Assembly (NCBI GenBank): GCA_047528285.1
Contig: CP180022.1
Span: 372,001-436,000, forward strand
Length of the DNA stretch: 64,000 nt
Direction of reading: 5' to 3'
DNA from: G047528285 sp047528285
Lineage (GTDB): Bacteria; Pseudomonadota; Gammaproteobacteria; Enterobacterales; Enterobacteriaceae
Shown: positions 49,880 to 60,157 of the stretch, piece by piece
Numbering within the stretch: the first letter of the stretch is position 1
Layout: each line of letters starts with the position of its first letter
Notes under the pieces: generated by a model
The model's input: the letters and a program-made list of their open reading frames with translations, nothing else
Told to the model about the DNA's origin: nothing
The model's database searches: none
Position numbers and translations under genes: made by a program

Positions 49880-50764
49880 ATGAGACTGCTTATATCTAAA
49901 AAACCCAAAAATAGGAATTTTGTATTTCAGGAACAATTACTTTCTAGTGGCAACCTCACCAAACAACCCACTATTCTTATTTGTGACTCTGGTGTAGGCG
50001 GTTTATCTATTTATCATGAGATCAGGCAAACATTTCCGGATGCCAATTATTTATACGTGTTTGATAATGAGGCGTTCCCTTATGGGGAAAAATCGGAGCA
50101 ATTCATTATCAAACGAATACTCGCCATCGTAGGCGCGATATGGCGACTACATAAACTTGATTTGATCATTTTGGCCTGCAATACTGCCAGTACGATTTCT
50201 CTTCCAGCACTACGCAAGCGTTATTTCTGCCCAATTATCGGCGTTGTGCCAGCGATTAAATCGGCAGCCGAGTTAACTCGTAATGGCATTATCGGGTTGC
50301 TAGCAACCAGGGCTACCATAAAGCACAGTTATACTCGTGATCTCATTAAACTATTTTCCGGAAATTGCAAAGTGATGCAGTTAGGAATGGGGGAATTAGT
50401 GAATTTAGCAGAAGCTAAATTACACGGGAAAATAATACCGCTATCAATATTAAGTAAACTTCTTCATCCCTTGTTAATGGCAAAAGATCCACCTGATACA
50501 ATCGTCCTTGGCTGTACCCATTTCCCCCTGCTACGTCAGGAATTACAAACGGTACTGCTGGAAGGAACAAAACTTGTCGATTCCGGAAAAGCCATAGCCA
50601 AACGCTCTGCCTGGCTAATGGAGCACTATATAAAACTCGATAACTTACAGAATAAAACGGAACCAAATATAGCCTACTGCCTCGCCGACACACCCCAGGC
50701 AAGTGCACTAATTCCTGTACTGCTACAGTATGGCTTCAGCTCATTAATAAAGCTTACATGCTAA
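49880..50764 (+). CDS. murI: Glutamate racemase
   Basis: 294 residues. It makes D-glutamate for peptidoglycan. Catalytic Cys100 in ACNTAST and Cys212 with His214 in GCTHFPLL are present, with CDSGVGGLS (35-43), FPYGEKSE and GVVPAIK. The first 25 residues are variable and the start is the first ATG in frame; an internal start near residue 29 would not harm the fold. In E. coli an rRNA operon follows murI; here a desert does. Retention shows that the bacterium still builds peptidoglycan. Confidence 0.95.
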   Translation: MRLLISKKPKNRNFVFQEQLLSSGNLTKQPTILICDSGVGGLSIYHEIRQTFPDANYLYVFDNEAFPYGEKSEQFIIKRILAIVGAIWRLHKLDLIILACNTASTISLPALRKRYFCPIIGVVPAIKSAAELTRNGIIGLLATRATIKHSYTRDLIKLFSGNCKVMQLGMGELVNLAEAKLHGKIIPLSILSKLLHPLLMAKDPPDTIVLGCTHFPLLRQELQTVLLEGTKLVDSGKAIAKRSAWLMEHYIKLDNLQNKTEPNIAYCLADTPQASALIPVLLQYGFSSLIKLTC

Positions 50765-53700
50765 TTACAGACCTTATTACAACATGTAATAATGACGGGG
50801 CCGTTTATTTATATATTCAGTCGTCCTTACAAAGAGCGACTGCGATGTTTATAAGATTTATCCGCTGCCAGATTTTATTACCATAGCCTTGACTTGATGA
50901 TTAAGTACGCCGCTTAATTTATTCGATTTAACCTATACCTTCAGCGCCTATATTTTCTTTTATCTGTTTTTGATATCCTAATTTGAGGCATCATATGTCC
51001 ATTTTCAATACAAGAAATTGTTATTCTTGCAGTTATCTCTAATTTTTATTTCATAGTGCTACCTGAGATAAGCATAACCGCATTATAGTTGGGTAGCTTA
51101 ATTATTACTTGATCTTTATGTAAATAAATAAATTATTTTAGTCGTGGAATACTTTTCCAGGAAATAAAAAATTAAATCCACTTAAAATGTGCAAAAATTT
51201 TTATCAATTCAGATTTTTTATCTTACACAATTAAACAAATTTAACAACATCATAAACCTTTCATATCACAAAAATGTTGATGAATTATCATAATAAAAAT
51301 TTTTAGAAATGTTCTAATACTTATACAAGTAAGTTTTTATATATTTCTTGAAATACTAGATATTATTTTAGTATAGCTCCATATATATCTTCTTAATAGA
51401 GGATATATTTAAATATTTATATCAATACATTTATTAAATAAGATATGATGCTTTACAATTTTTATTGTTTTAATAGTAAAGCTCCGAGATTTGTAAAATC
51501 ATGATTTTACCATTGAAAATGTGTAAAATAAAGAAAGTTAAATAAACAAAATATTACTCTTATATATCAACCACTACAATTAAGAATTACTCAACATATT
51601 CTATTCTTAATTTTAATTGATTTCACTTTCAACTTTAGAATTACCAATGAAAAATCGTCATCTGACGAAAGAACAATGGATAAGATAACACTGGAATATT
51701 TTATATATAAAATCCGATTAACCTATATATATTATATAGAATAATTATCCATTTTATTTCCTATTAAAATTAAATTATCTGATAATATCAGAGTATACAT
51801 AACAAGATTATTACTAGATAGTAATACTTATCTTTTAAAATTCATTATTAATGGTTAGATACTTATGTTCGTAAGCCATAATTTCCTTTTCCATATAAGG
51901 CATAACCATATATGCATATAGTATCATGTACAATAGCACTTTTAAAATATATTTAGATTCATTTCCATACTGTGATGTTTTTCTAAAACACTTTCATAAA
52001 GCTTTTCCAGTTTGTAAAATGATAAAAAGTTTTTATAGGCTGCTATGATTTTTGAATCAATTAAACTTTTATAAATCGTTAAGTTTCATTATCACTATGA
52101 TGTAAATGTTTTATTTTCATGACAAGAAAAAATTTAAAAATATTTTTTGCAGGATTACTGACAAAAATCCATCAATCAGAAAAGTTCTTTGATGATATAT
52201 CTACATGTAACACACATTCGAAACTATAAATTCCAGAAGAAAACTATTAGAAACAACCACATTTAACCGTTTTACGATACAAATAAAACCATGACAACAA
52301 CAGTCACACAGAATCACGAAAAGAGGATAACCCTTCTCTCAGTGAGATATAGGACCTTCTTACCTCAATTTTTAAACTACTTAGGAATTTCAGCCTTATT
52401 CAAAACTTTTACTAATAAAATAAACAGCCTAAGATAAAAATATTTTTAAAAACAATAACATACCATGAAATAGCACATGAAATCATTAACCCCCACTTTT
52501 CAAGTTGTAGGTAAAAAGCAAATAAGAAGTTTGATATTGGGAGGGCACCCTAATAAAAAAGAGTATAACCTTACGGCATCAACCAATAGACAAGAACACC
52601 ACATAAAATTATTGATATTGATTTATTGCACAGCAGTTCTACAAACATATAGACTAACTTCCAATTAAAAAGATCAGCCAAGACTCATCAAAATAAATAT
52701 GGCTATCATAATGCGCTGCTGAAAAAATTTAATCCACGGATTCTCACGACGCGATTTTTCGTAATATCATCCACATTAATACGTTATATATAATATATGC
52801 CATTGTTGTATCAGCTATTCAGGAATAATCATTTTACGTAAAAATAGTGAATTATCGAACGATATTCAATGTGCAAAACAGCTAAATTTCCGAGTCCTAA
52901 ACACTTTTTAACAACCACCTACTTAGGTCTCTACCTAACTATAGTCGAAGTTAGATCAGATTTGATAGTCTAAACGATTAATAAAATGACGCTGTGTTTT
53001 GCATGCTGCGAATAAGTATTCTTTTTGACTAGCACAATCACCAGGAGCCAGGAGATTATTCATGCATCAGAGGTTTTAATTGATTTAATAAAGCTTTTCT
53101 ATACCCAACAGATCAGCAAAGAATCTTAGAAAATACTGTCAGCCCCATCACTTTAAGTGTGATGCCAACTTACTTATTTGCAGAATAGATTGCTTATCTC
53201 AGTCATTGATCCATAAACGCTTATAAAAAACACTTTTTGCCATAAAAGTTACTTAATATATAAAAGATCCTAGCACACACACAAAAAATTAATCTTCACA
53301 GATAACAAATCCGTATGATTTTGTTTAATAAAAATTTATTTCAGTAAGCTAAATAAACTTATTATTACACTTACATATCATAAAACTACGCTTATGCAAG
53401 ATATTAGTTTTACTTTGTTGTTCTTAATTAACCTAGCTTACAGTTTCGTATCCATACATAACTCTGATATTATAAAATAATATATAGAAATAATTCTATT
53501 ATTATAGTATTACAACACAAATATGATTAGCCTATGAAAATCAGATAAAATGAGAATCAAGGATTTTGATATTGTTCTTTAAAATTAAATTATTCATTTA
53601 TCTCAGAATATATCCAAGGAAAACTCATTCTGATAATAATGGTTTTTATTAATTTACATAATTATGTAGGAGAAAACACATCATTTTATTTGAATACAAC

Positions 53701-53822
53701 ATATTACTGTCAAGTGCTGATTACCTCTTTTAGGGAAATAAGTAAACCATTGATACCGGTTTAGTGACATAGAAAAATACTTTAAAAGTATCGAGCTAGC
53801 ACTGCCTATAAAAAAACACAAA
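50765..53822. other. Gene desert between murI and the rsmE relic
   Basis: Three kilobases, very AT-rich. No rRNA gene is present although murI normally adjoins one. A 63-residue frame at 52477 is not supported. A 6-bp hairpin CATCAC/GTGATG lies near 53152. I see no gene relic. Confidence 0.6.
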
Positions 53823-54181
53823 TCACCACTACATCTGAATCTTAGACAAAGTTTTCCCTTACGAAGAACTATTGAATTAATTATTCAGAATTTATTTCGG
53901 CGAAAATTCAATCTATAACGCTAGAAACATTGAAGTTTAGAGTAGAGGCAATGCCGAAATTTAATTTGCATACTAACGTCGAACAGAGCATAAATACTCT
54001 ACAGCGGCAAGTGAATACCATATTTACATTCTTCTTGATCAAAGATCGGACGCCTGGAGACGAAGAAAATCGCCTTTCTTCTAATTATACATTTACAGAT
54101 ATTCTGTTAGGACCAGAGGGTTTAGGCACTGAGACTACTGTGCTTACCGATATTATTACCCTACAAAGAGCGATGCGGTGA
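53823..54181 (+). pseudogene. rsmE: rsmE relic, 16S rRNA m3U1498 methyltransferase
   Basis: Directly upstream of gshB, as in enterobacteria. Near 53830 one frame reads SPLHLNLRQ and later IELIIQNLF (for SPLHIHLGQ and MEFTIQKSI). From 53930 an 83-residue open frame reads KFNLHTNVEQSINTL (for KLNLHPRASNSINTL), [20 protein letters not shown] (for [20 protein letters not shown]) and stops early. The S-adenosylmethionine knot motif LIGPEGG is lost (FLIKDRTPG), as is the N-terminal half. Although the C-terminal frame is open, it cannot be a working enzyme. Confidence 0.88.
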
Positions 54182-54200
54182 TTTTGAGGTAAAGGAAAAA

Positions 54201-55157
54201 ATGATTAAACTTGGCATTGTAATGGATCCGATTTCCTCCATCAATATAAAAAAAGATAGCAGCTTCGTCATGCTGTTAGAAGCACAAAGCCGCGGCTATG
54301 AAATTCACTACATGGAAATGAGTTCCTTATATCTACGCGGCGAAAAAGCGCGAGCTTCTACCAACCTGTTGTCGGTAAAGCAGGATTTTAGCGCATGGTA
54401 CAGTTTAAATAAGGAACAAGATATTAACCTGGACGCCTTAGATGTAATCTTGATGCGGAAAGACCCACCCTTCGATACCGAATTTATTTACGCTACCTAT
54501 ATTCTAAAGCGCGCGGAAGATGAAGGTACGCTTATCGTTAACAAACCACAAAGTCTACTGGACTGTAACGAAAAATTATTCACCGCTCAGTTTGCGCATC
54601 ATACGCCAGATACTCTAGTCAGCCGCCGTGACGACCATCTTCGCGCCTTCTGGCAACAGCACGGCGATATTATCTTAAAACCGCTAGGTTGCATGGGCGG
54701 CACATCAATTTTTCGTGTAAAAAAGGACGATCCTAACCTGACGGTTATTATCGAAACACTAACCGGTTATGGCCAGCATTTTTGTATGGCGCAAAATTAT
54801 TTACCAGCCATTAAAGACGGTGATAAACGAGTGCTGGTGGTGGATGGCGAGCCCGTACCTTATTGCTTGGCTCGTATCCCAAAAATTGGTGAAACACGCG
54901 GGAATCTGGCTGCAGGAGGACACGGTGAGGTCCGTCCACTAAGCAATAGTGATTGGAAAATCGCTCACGATATAGCTCCAGTGCTAAAAAAGAAAGGACT
55001 GATTTTTGTGGGTCTTGATATCATTGGAAACTACCTAACCGAGATCAACATTACTAGCCCCACTTGCGTACAAGAAATTGAAGCCGCTGTTCCGATTTCG
55101 ATCACCGGTATGTTGATGGATGCGATTGAAAAATATCTGATGATGAAAAAACGCTAA
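54201..55157 (+). CDS. gshB: Glutathione synthetase
   Basis: 318 residues of the ATP-grasp fold. It joins gamma-glutamylcysteine and glycine. MIKLGIVMDPISSINIKKD, MRKDPPFDTEFIYATY, NKPQSLLDCNEKLF and LDIIGNYLTEINITSPT are typical. A strong GAGGTAAAGG site precedes the ATG. Some usually fixed positions have drifted: the nucleotide-loop region KPLDGMGGASIF reads KPLGCMGGTSIF, and AAGGRGEPRPL reads AAGGHGEVRPL, losing an arginine close to the substrate. Frame and length are complete, so it is probably active but may be weakened. It sits between the rsmE and yqgE relics. Confidence 0.94.
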   Translation: MIKLGIVMDPISSINIKKDSSFVMLLEAQSRGYEIHYMEMSSLYLRGEKARASTNLLSVKQDFSAWYSLNKEQDINLDALDVILMRKDPPFDTEFIYATYILKRAEDEGTLIVNKPQSLLDCNEKLFTAQFAHHTPDTLVSRRDDHLRAFWQQHGDIILKPLGCMGGTSIFRVKKDDPNLTVIIETLTGYGQHFCMAQNYLPAIKDGDKRVLVVDGEPVPYCLARIPKIGETRGNLAAGGHGEVRPLSNSDWKIAHDIAPVLKKKGLIFVGLDIIGNYLTEINITSPTCVQEIEAAVPISITGMLMDAIEKYLMMKKR

Positions 55158-55169
55158 TATTTGTTAGTT

Positions 55170-55196
55170 GGCTGCAATATTATTTCGCTTGCAGCC
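55170..55196 (+). terminator. Hairpin after gshB
   Basis: GGCTGCAA (55170-55177), 11-base loop, TTGCAGCC (55189-55196), then GAATTTGTTATTT. A perfect 8-bp stem 12 bp beyond the gshB stop, with a T-rich but broken tail. It is probably the functional 3' end of gshB now that yqgE is dead. Confidence 0.55.
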
Positions 55197-55199
55197 GAA

Positions 55200-55665
55200 T
55201 TTGTTATTTCAAAAGTCCATGTGTTATATTTGCAATAATAACAGTGAATAACGCTATGGATATCGTTATTAATCATTTTTACAAGCAGTTATTCCATCAA
55301 AAGTATATCATAACAAAGATTAAAATTATATCTCCGCTAACTATAATCCACCAGTCTATCCGGCCATATTGGTATTTTCCGATAGTTTCGTTCTTCAGAG
55401 AGCATCTGGAATTTTTTCAAGCATAGAAGATATATTCCATAACCCCTACATAGTAATCCATACCTTTAAGAACAAACTAGTCACGCTTAGGTACTCCGAC
55501 AAGGGAAAGAGCTGGCAAATAAAAGTACGAGCTTCTAAAATAACGCTATGCTTACTACAGACCTACCGATACCTCAATCTCTGTTCATACTTTCATTTTT
55601 AAAATCTGGCGTAAAAGGGACAAAATGCTGATTCATGATATCCTCATCTATTCGTTAAATAACAA
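55200..55665 (+). pseudogene. yqgE: yqgE relic (UPF0301)
   Basis: Between gshB and yqgF, exactly where yqgE belongs. Fragments: LLFQKSMCYICNNN at 55202 (for PIFRRSVVYICEHN), NNAMDIVINHF at 55247 (for NGAMGIIVNKP), DSFVLQRASGIFSSI near 55384 (for GFILHTPPSNFASSI), and IWRKRDKMLIHDIL near 55603-55644 (for RWREAAKLIGVDIL). Three or more frameshifts separate them, but the overall length is close to the intact gene. A recent relic, decayed by small indels. Confidence 0.88.
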
Positions 55666-55677
55666 GAATTATTCCTA

Positions 55678-56148
55678 ATGTCCTCTGTAAGCAACATTAT
55701 AGCATTTGATTTTGGAACCCGTAATATTGGTGTAGCCATTGGTCAGCGCGTAACATGTACCGCCAGACCGCTAAAAGCATTTAAAGCAATAAACGGAGTG
55801 CCTGATTGGAAACAGATCGAAAAATTATTTAACGAATGGATGCCTTCTACAGCTGTAGTGGGTTTACCACTAAATATGAACGGCAGTGAGCAACAGTTAA
55901 CAGCCTATGCAAGAAAATTTGCCAATCGGCTTCATGACAGATTTAATGATATTCAGGTACTACTACACGATGAACGCCTTAGCACCATAGAAGCGCGTTC
56001 CGAGCTTTTTCTTCATGGCGGCTACCGTGCATTGAAAAAATTCCGGGTGGATGCAAATTCAGCGGTCATTATATTAGAAAGCTGGCTACAACAATTCTCC
56101 AAAAAATCTATAGCACAACCTGTTCGACCTAACCAAAAATTCCCTTAG
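55678..56148 (+). CDS. yqgF: YqgF/RuvX, putative pre-16S rRNA nuclease
   Basis: 156 residues of the RNase H-like YqgF family, implicated in 5' end maturation of 16S rRNA. FDFGTRNIGVAIGQR (around 10-24, first acidic residue), VVGLPLNMNGSEQ, LHDERLSTIEARS and VDANSAVIILESW are intact, with catalytic acidic residues in place. It is about 18 residues longer than E. coli YqgF, with a C-terminal extension (SIAQPVRPNQKFP) that looks like loss of the original stop. The preceding yqgE is a relic. Confidence 0.95.
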   Translation: MSSVSNIIAFDFGTRNIGVAIGQRVTCTARPLKAFKAINGVPDWKQIEKLFNEWMPSTAVVGLPLNMNGSEQQLTAYARKFANRLHDRFNDIQVLLHDERLSTIEARSELFLHGGYRALKKFRVDANSAVIILESWLQQFSKKSIAQPVRPNQKFP

Positions 56149-57588
56149 TTTATTAATATCAATTATATTCTTACGGATATAATAATCAAATATTTCATTG
56201 AAATGAAATGTTATTATATTGAACTAAAAACCATTAACAGGAATCGGTATATTTTACATCTAAAAACATTTTTCAAATAAAGATTTAAAACCAACCAACT
56301 GATCATGGTAATAAACTTTTTACCCCTAAAAAAACTAAAAATTATATGATACATAATATATATTTAGATATATTGATTATTATTTACCATTCATATGGTA
56401 CTTACACATCCATTTTAATTTTGAGATAAAATGGTTTTATGAGAAATACCTTTTATATAGATATACAAATCTAGATTTTTCCATATCTATCTGATAGATG
56501 TTTTTATTTTTATATAAAATAATTTATTAAATCCAATAAAGATTATAAAAACTAGCTACTTACAAATTTTTAAAAGACCATCTAACTATAACCATCAGAA
56601 CACCACATATTGCTTAATTGTTTTGCTATAAATTAGCAAAATAGGTAATTATAAACTGTTTCTTTACTCCGGTAACATAATATTAGATCTTAGTGAAAAT
56701 TCAATCTCAAACTTACATAAAAATTCGATTGCTTCAAAAAATTATGATAAAGAAACACGTTTTTAGTTTTTCTCTCAGAACCTTCTAGAATTTTGTTAAC
56801 TTGATTTTTAAACCGATAGGAATACTCTCACGTATTTTTCAGATTTACTTTGCTGTATAAGTAGGCAAGAAAAGACAATGAATATCAGTATAAAATCCAT
56901 AACACGTAGAAAATTAATCTATTTATTTAAAAACACACCACTTCAGGAATTTTGTAAAAGCAAATAAAAATTTCATAAAGTATAAGGTGTAAGAAAAACA
57001 TAGAGTTTGTTAAACTCCATCATCTGGCAGAAAATAGATAGCACGATGTATAAAATTAACTGTATTGCGATTTATCATTTAGCAATGCTACACAGATTCA
57101 CAGAATTTTCCGCATTTGACAAAAACTAGAGCACCGAAAAATCAGAGGCCTCAGCTAGATAATGCTCGCATTGTACATCACTTTCCGTGATTCTTTACTA
57201 AAAAAATTTATTTTCTAATCTTACTGCAAAGTAATTACAATATTATCCAGAGTGATGGGCTATTCATCAGCTTACCTAGAAAAGTGGTTTATCATAACTC
57301 ACCGCTCAAAACCTAAAAGACTATCTTTCGATAAAAATTTTTTTTACAGTAATTTCTTTAAATTTGCGTAATTATGATGCTACTTAAATAAGACGAAGGA
57401 TGATAAAACTTCAAATTAATGAACTGGATTAGGCTGTTATAAAAATACTGAACAGTATTTACATCGCCACCCACCACCCCCCACGCCGAGTATGTAGTCT
57501 CAAAGCGCAATGCAATTATTAATTTTGTATAATATATAAAAGAGTTTACGTCATATAACCCAACTTAACGGAAATGATTAATCCATAC
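56149..57588. other. Gene desert between yqgF and crp
   Basis: About 1.4 kb of AT-rich DNA without any supported gene on either strand. A six-C run lies at 57477-57482. Nothing else recognisable. Confidence 0.65.
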
Positions 57589-57615
57589 GCCCCCTTTTCC
57601 ATGAAGAAAGGGGGC
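57589..57615 (-). terminator. G+C-rich hairpin directly after crp
   Basis: GCCCCCTTT (57589-57597), 9-base loop, AAAGGGGGC (57607-57615), a perfect 9-bp stem that begins three bases after the crp stop on the minus strand. It is followed by GTATGGATT rather than a T-run, so it may act as an mRNA end protector after processing rather than as a classical terminator. Confidence 0.6.
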
Positions 57616-57618
57616 TCT

Positions 57619-58251
57619 TTAACGGGTACCATAAACGACAATGGTTTTTCCATGGGCAGAGATCAGATTCTGATTTTCTAACATTTTTAGGACACGTCCA
57701 ACCGTCTCCCGTGAACATCCGACGATTTTGCTAATTTCCTGTCGAGTAATTTTAATTTGCATACCGTCTGGATGGGTGATAGAATCCGGCTGTTTTGCTA
57801 AATTTAATAACGATTGCGCAATTCGCCCGGTTACGTCCAGAAAAACTAAGTTGCCAACTTTTTCAGAAGTAACCTGCAAACGACTAGCCATTTGTGATGA
57901 CAAACGCATTAGTATTTCTGGATCAACCTGAATTAGTTGACGAAATTTCCTGTATGATATTTCAGCTACTTCACAAGGTGTTTTAGCCCGTACCCAAGCA
58001 CTTCGCTCCTGCCCTTCTTCAAATAAACCCAGCTCACCAATAAAATTACCTTGATAAAGGTAGGAAAGAATCATTTCCTTCCCTTCTTCATCCTTGATAA
58101 GAACCGCGACAGAACCTTTAAAAATGTAGTAAAGTGTTTCTGCTTTTTCGCCTTGGTAAATCAATGTACTTTTCGATGGATACTTATGTATATAGCAATG
58201 AGATAAGAACCATTCGAGAATCGAGTCTGTTTTTAGTTTTCCGAGAATCAT
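57619..58251 (-). CDS. crp: cAMP receptor protein CRP
   Basis: 210 residues, the E. coli length and close throughout. CRP activates many catabolic promoters when cAMP is bound. The cAMP pocket is intact: Glu73, Arg83, Ser84, Thr128 and Ser129 (counting Met as 1), in GELGLFEEGQERSAW and LQVTSEKVG. The helix-turn-helix reads GCSRETVGRVLKM with Arg181, Glu182 and Arg186 for DNA contacts, and the activating loop HPDGMQIK is conserved. GAGGATAAC precedes the start. A perfect TATAAT and a 20-bp palindrome lie upstream. All of this indicates live selection on a global regulator. Confidence 0.98.
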   Translation of the reverse strand: MILGKLKTDSILEWFLSHCYIHKYPSKSTLIYQGEKAETLYYIFKGSVAVLIKDEEGKEMILSYLYQGNFIGELGLFEEGQERSAWVRAKTPCEVAEISYRKFRQLIQVDPEILMRLSSQMASRLQVTSEKVGNLVFLDVTGRIAQSLLNLAKQPDSITHPDGMQIKITRQEISKIVGCSRETVGRVLKMLENQNLISAHGKTIVVYGTR

Positions 58252-58284
58252 GCGCTGTTATCCTCTTTTATCATATTGTCCTTC

Positions 58285-58290
58285 ATTATA
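58285..58290 (-). promoter_or_regulatory. Candidate crp -10 element
   Basis: TATAAT on the minus strand (58285-58290), about 35 bp before the crp ATG. The -35 place with 17-bp spacing reads CATCAC, a poor match, which suggests that the promoter depends on an activator or an upstream site. Confidence 0.45.
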
Positions 58291-58324
58291 GGACCAGCGT
58301 ATTCCCCGTGATGTAATTTTGTAA

Positions 58325-58344
58325 TGTGTTATCATGATTACACA
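58325..58344. promoter_or_regulatory. Near-perfect 20-bp palindrome upstream of crp, candidate operator
   Basis: TGTGTTATCATGATTACACA pairs with itself at nine of ten positions. It is about 75 bp before the crp ATG, centred near -56 relative to the predicted start. The TGTG/CACA ends recall CRP half sites, but the half sites are spaced 4 bp wider than the CRP consensus. Confidence 0.45.
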
Positions 58345-60157
58345 CCCCGTTTATAAACTAAATATCAAAAAAAACATATCAATACTTGATATCAGTGATA
58401 TTTCGATAGCTTTATTGCTTTTACCATTGTGCGCTAAATTTTATCCATTTTTAACATAGTTTTGAGCAGCCTGTCTGTATTATTTTAATTTAAAATCATA
58501 CATATAGCACCTATATTTCCAAGTTTTAAGATACAAATAATTCTTATTGAATAATTTAATTATTTGATTTATTAGAGTTTTAACACTGAAAAATCAGATA
58601 CAAAATAGAAAATCCCCATAAAATAAAAATTTTAATTTTAATGCAATTAAGAACATTAACAACCAAAACCTACATTTTTACAAAACTCCTGCAGTCCATA
58701 ATTATCCTGCTTAATTCATATCAAAAAAAAGAAAAAAATGCCAAAAGTTACTTCTTGATATTACTAAAAGCATACTGCAACACTTATACAGTTAATAGAT
58801 TAAGTAAAAAGACTTATTAAAAATAAGATTTAGCAAACGACAAAACAATATTTTTTGTTGATTTCTATCATGAAACAACCATAGGTCATATTCCGTTTGT
58901 TTCTAACAAGCTGACACGTCTTATCAAATAATATATTATACATTTCTATCATCTGTATCTGCAGAATCTTTATTCAGATACCTTTTCAGGTAATGCTATT
59001 TACCCCATTGCAAAGTTACACATCAGTGAGATCAAAATTGCTATTCTAGACACCCATATAGATAAAATAATTAAATCAACATGTATTGAAATAAAGCATC
59101 TATATTAATTACATTTTTCTACCTTTTATCTTTAGCATGAACCTATTAAATGCTTTACCAATTACCCCGTAGTGACCTAAAAAAATAAAAAAGCAGATAA
59201 AATTCAACGAAAATCGCAAAAAATATTTTTAAATGGGGTATATCCATTTTGAACTCTGATCTTCAGAAATTTCTATTTCTTTAAGTATCATAAATTTTTC
59301 TCAAGAACACTAATCTATAAAAGTATTAATTATATTCATACTATTCTGATAATGCTGCTAATATTGCGCATTAATTTACAAGGTAGAGAGAAAGTGGTTG
59401 TATTTGGTGTGCTTTTATTTTTTGATTATAAATGGATAGTCATATCTCAACCTATAATTTTCTAATAAATTGCTTATAATTTTGAAAATTAGTTTTATAA
59501 TCAAAACTATTGCTGTACTTCGAAAATTAAAATTACGTCGTTTTATCCACCGGATAAAATTTTCTTACCGAATAAATTTATAAATCTAAGAAGATATTAT
59601 TCTTAACGAATAATACAACCGTTATATAAAAGATTATTTTTAATTTTCTTAAAATTTTTCTGAGATAAAATATGATTCTCATATCATAAAAAATACAAAA
59701 ACAATAATAAATTCTCTTTATGCCACATATGATGCTATTTTTCTTCTTTAAAGCAGAAAAAATTAAAAATAGCATTCGAATACCATCAAAAACCTTTTTG
59801 TAGACATTTTGAAATAGCTCGGAAACATACTAAGTTATATAGCATACTTAGTAATTTAGTACAAAAGTATTTTCGCCAGCTCGAAATAATTTATTGCCAT
59901 ATCAATGGCAATCTTCTGTATGCCCGATTAGCTCATTAATAAAGCAGTAAAACTGAAATATTTTTCAGCATCGCTTATGGATATAACGTTGAGCACTAAA
60001 TATAAATTATTACACATCAATTTTCGACTTCTTTTCTATAATTAAGAAAATTAGATCAAAACTTTCCTAAAATATTTTTTATAAATATCATAGAATACAT
60101 TATTAGCAAATTTGAGTTACGACATGTTATTACCTGTTTATCACTTGGAAATAAATA
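58345..60157. other. Gene desert between crp and ydiY
   Basis: About 1.8 kb of very AT-rich DNA with no supported gene. yhfA, divergent from crp in E. coli, is not readable. Frames such as 59578-59775 (minus) have no motif. Confidence 0.6.

Noticed and set aside
50765..53800. rRNA operon expected next to murI
   Set aside because: No 16S, 23S or 5S sequence is present; the region is uniformly AT-rich.
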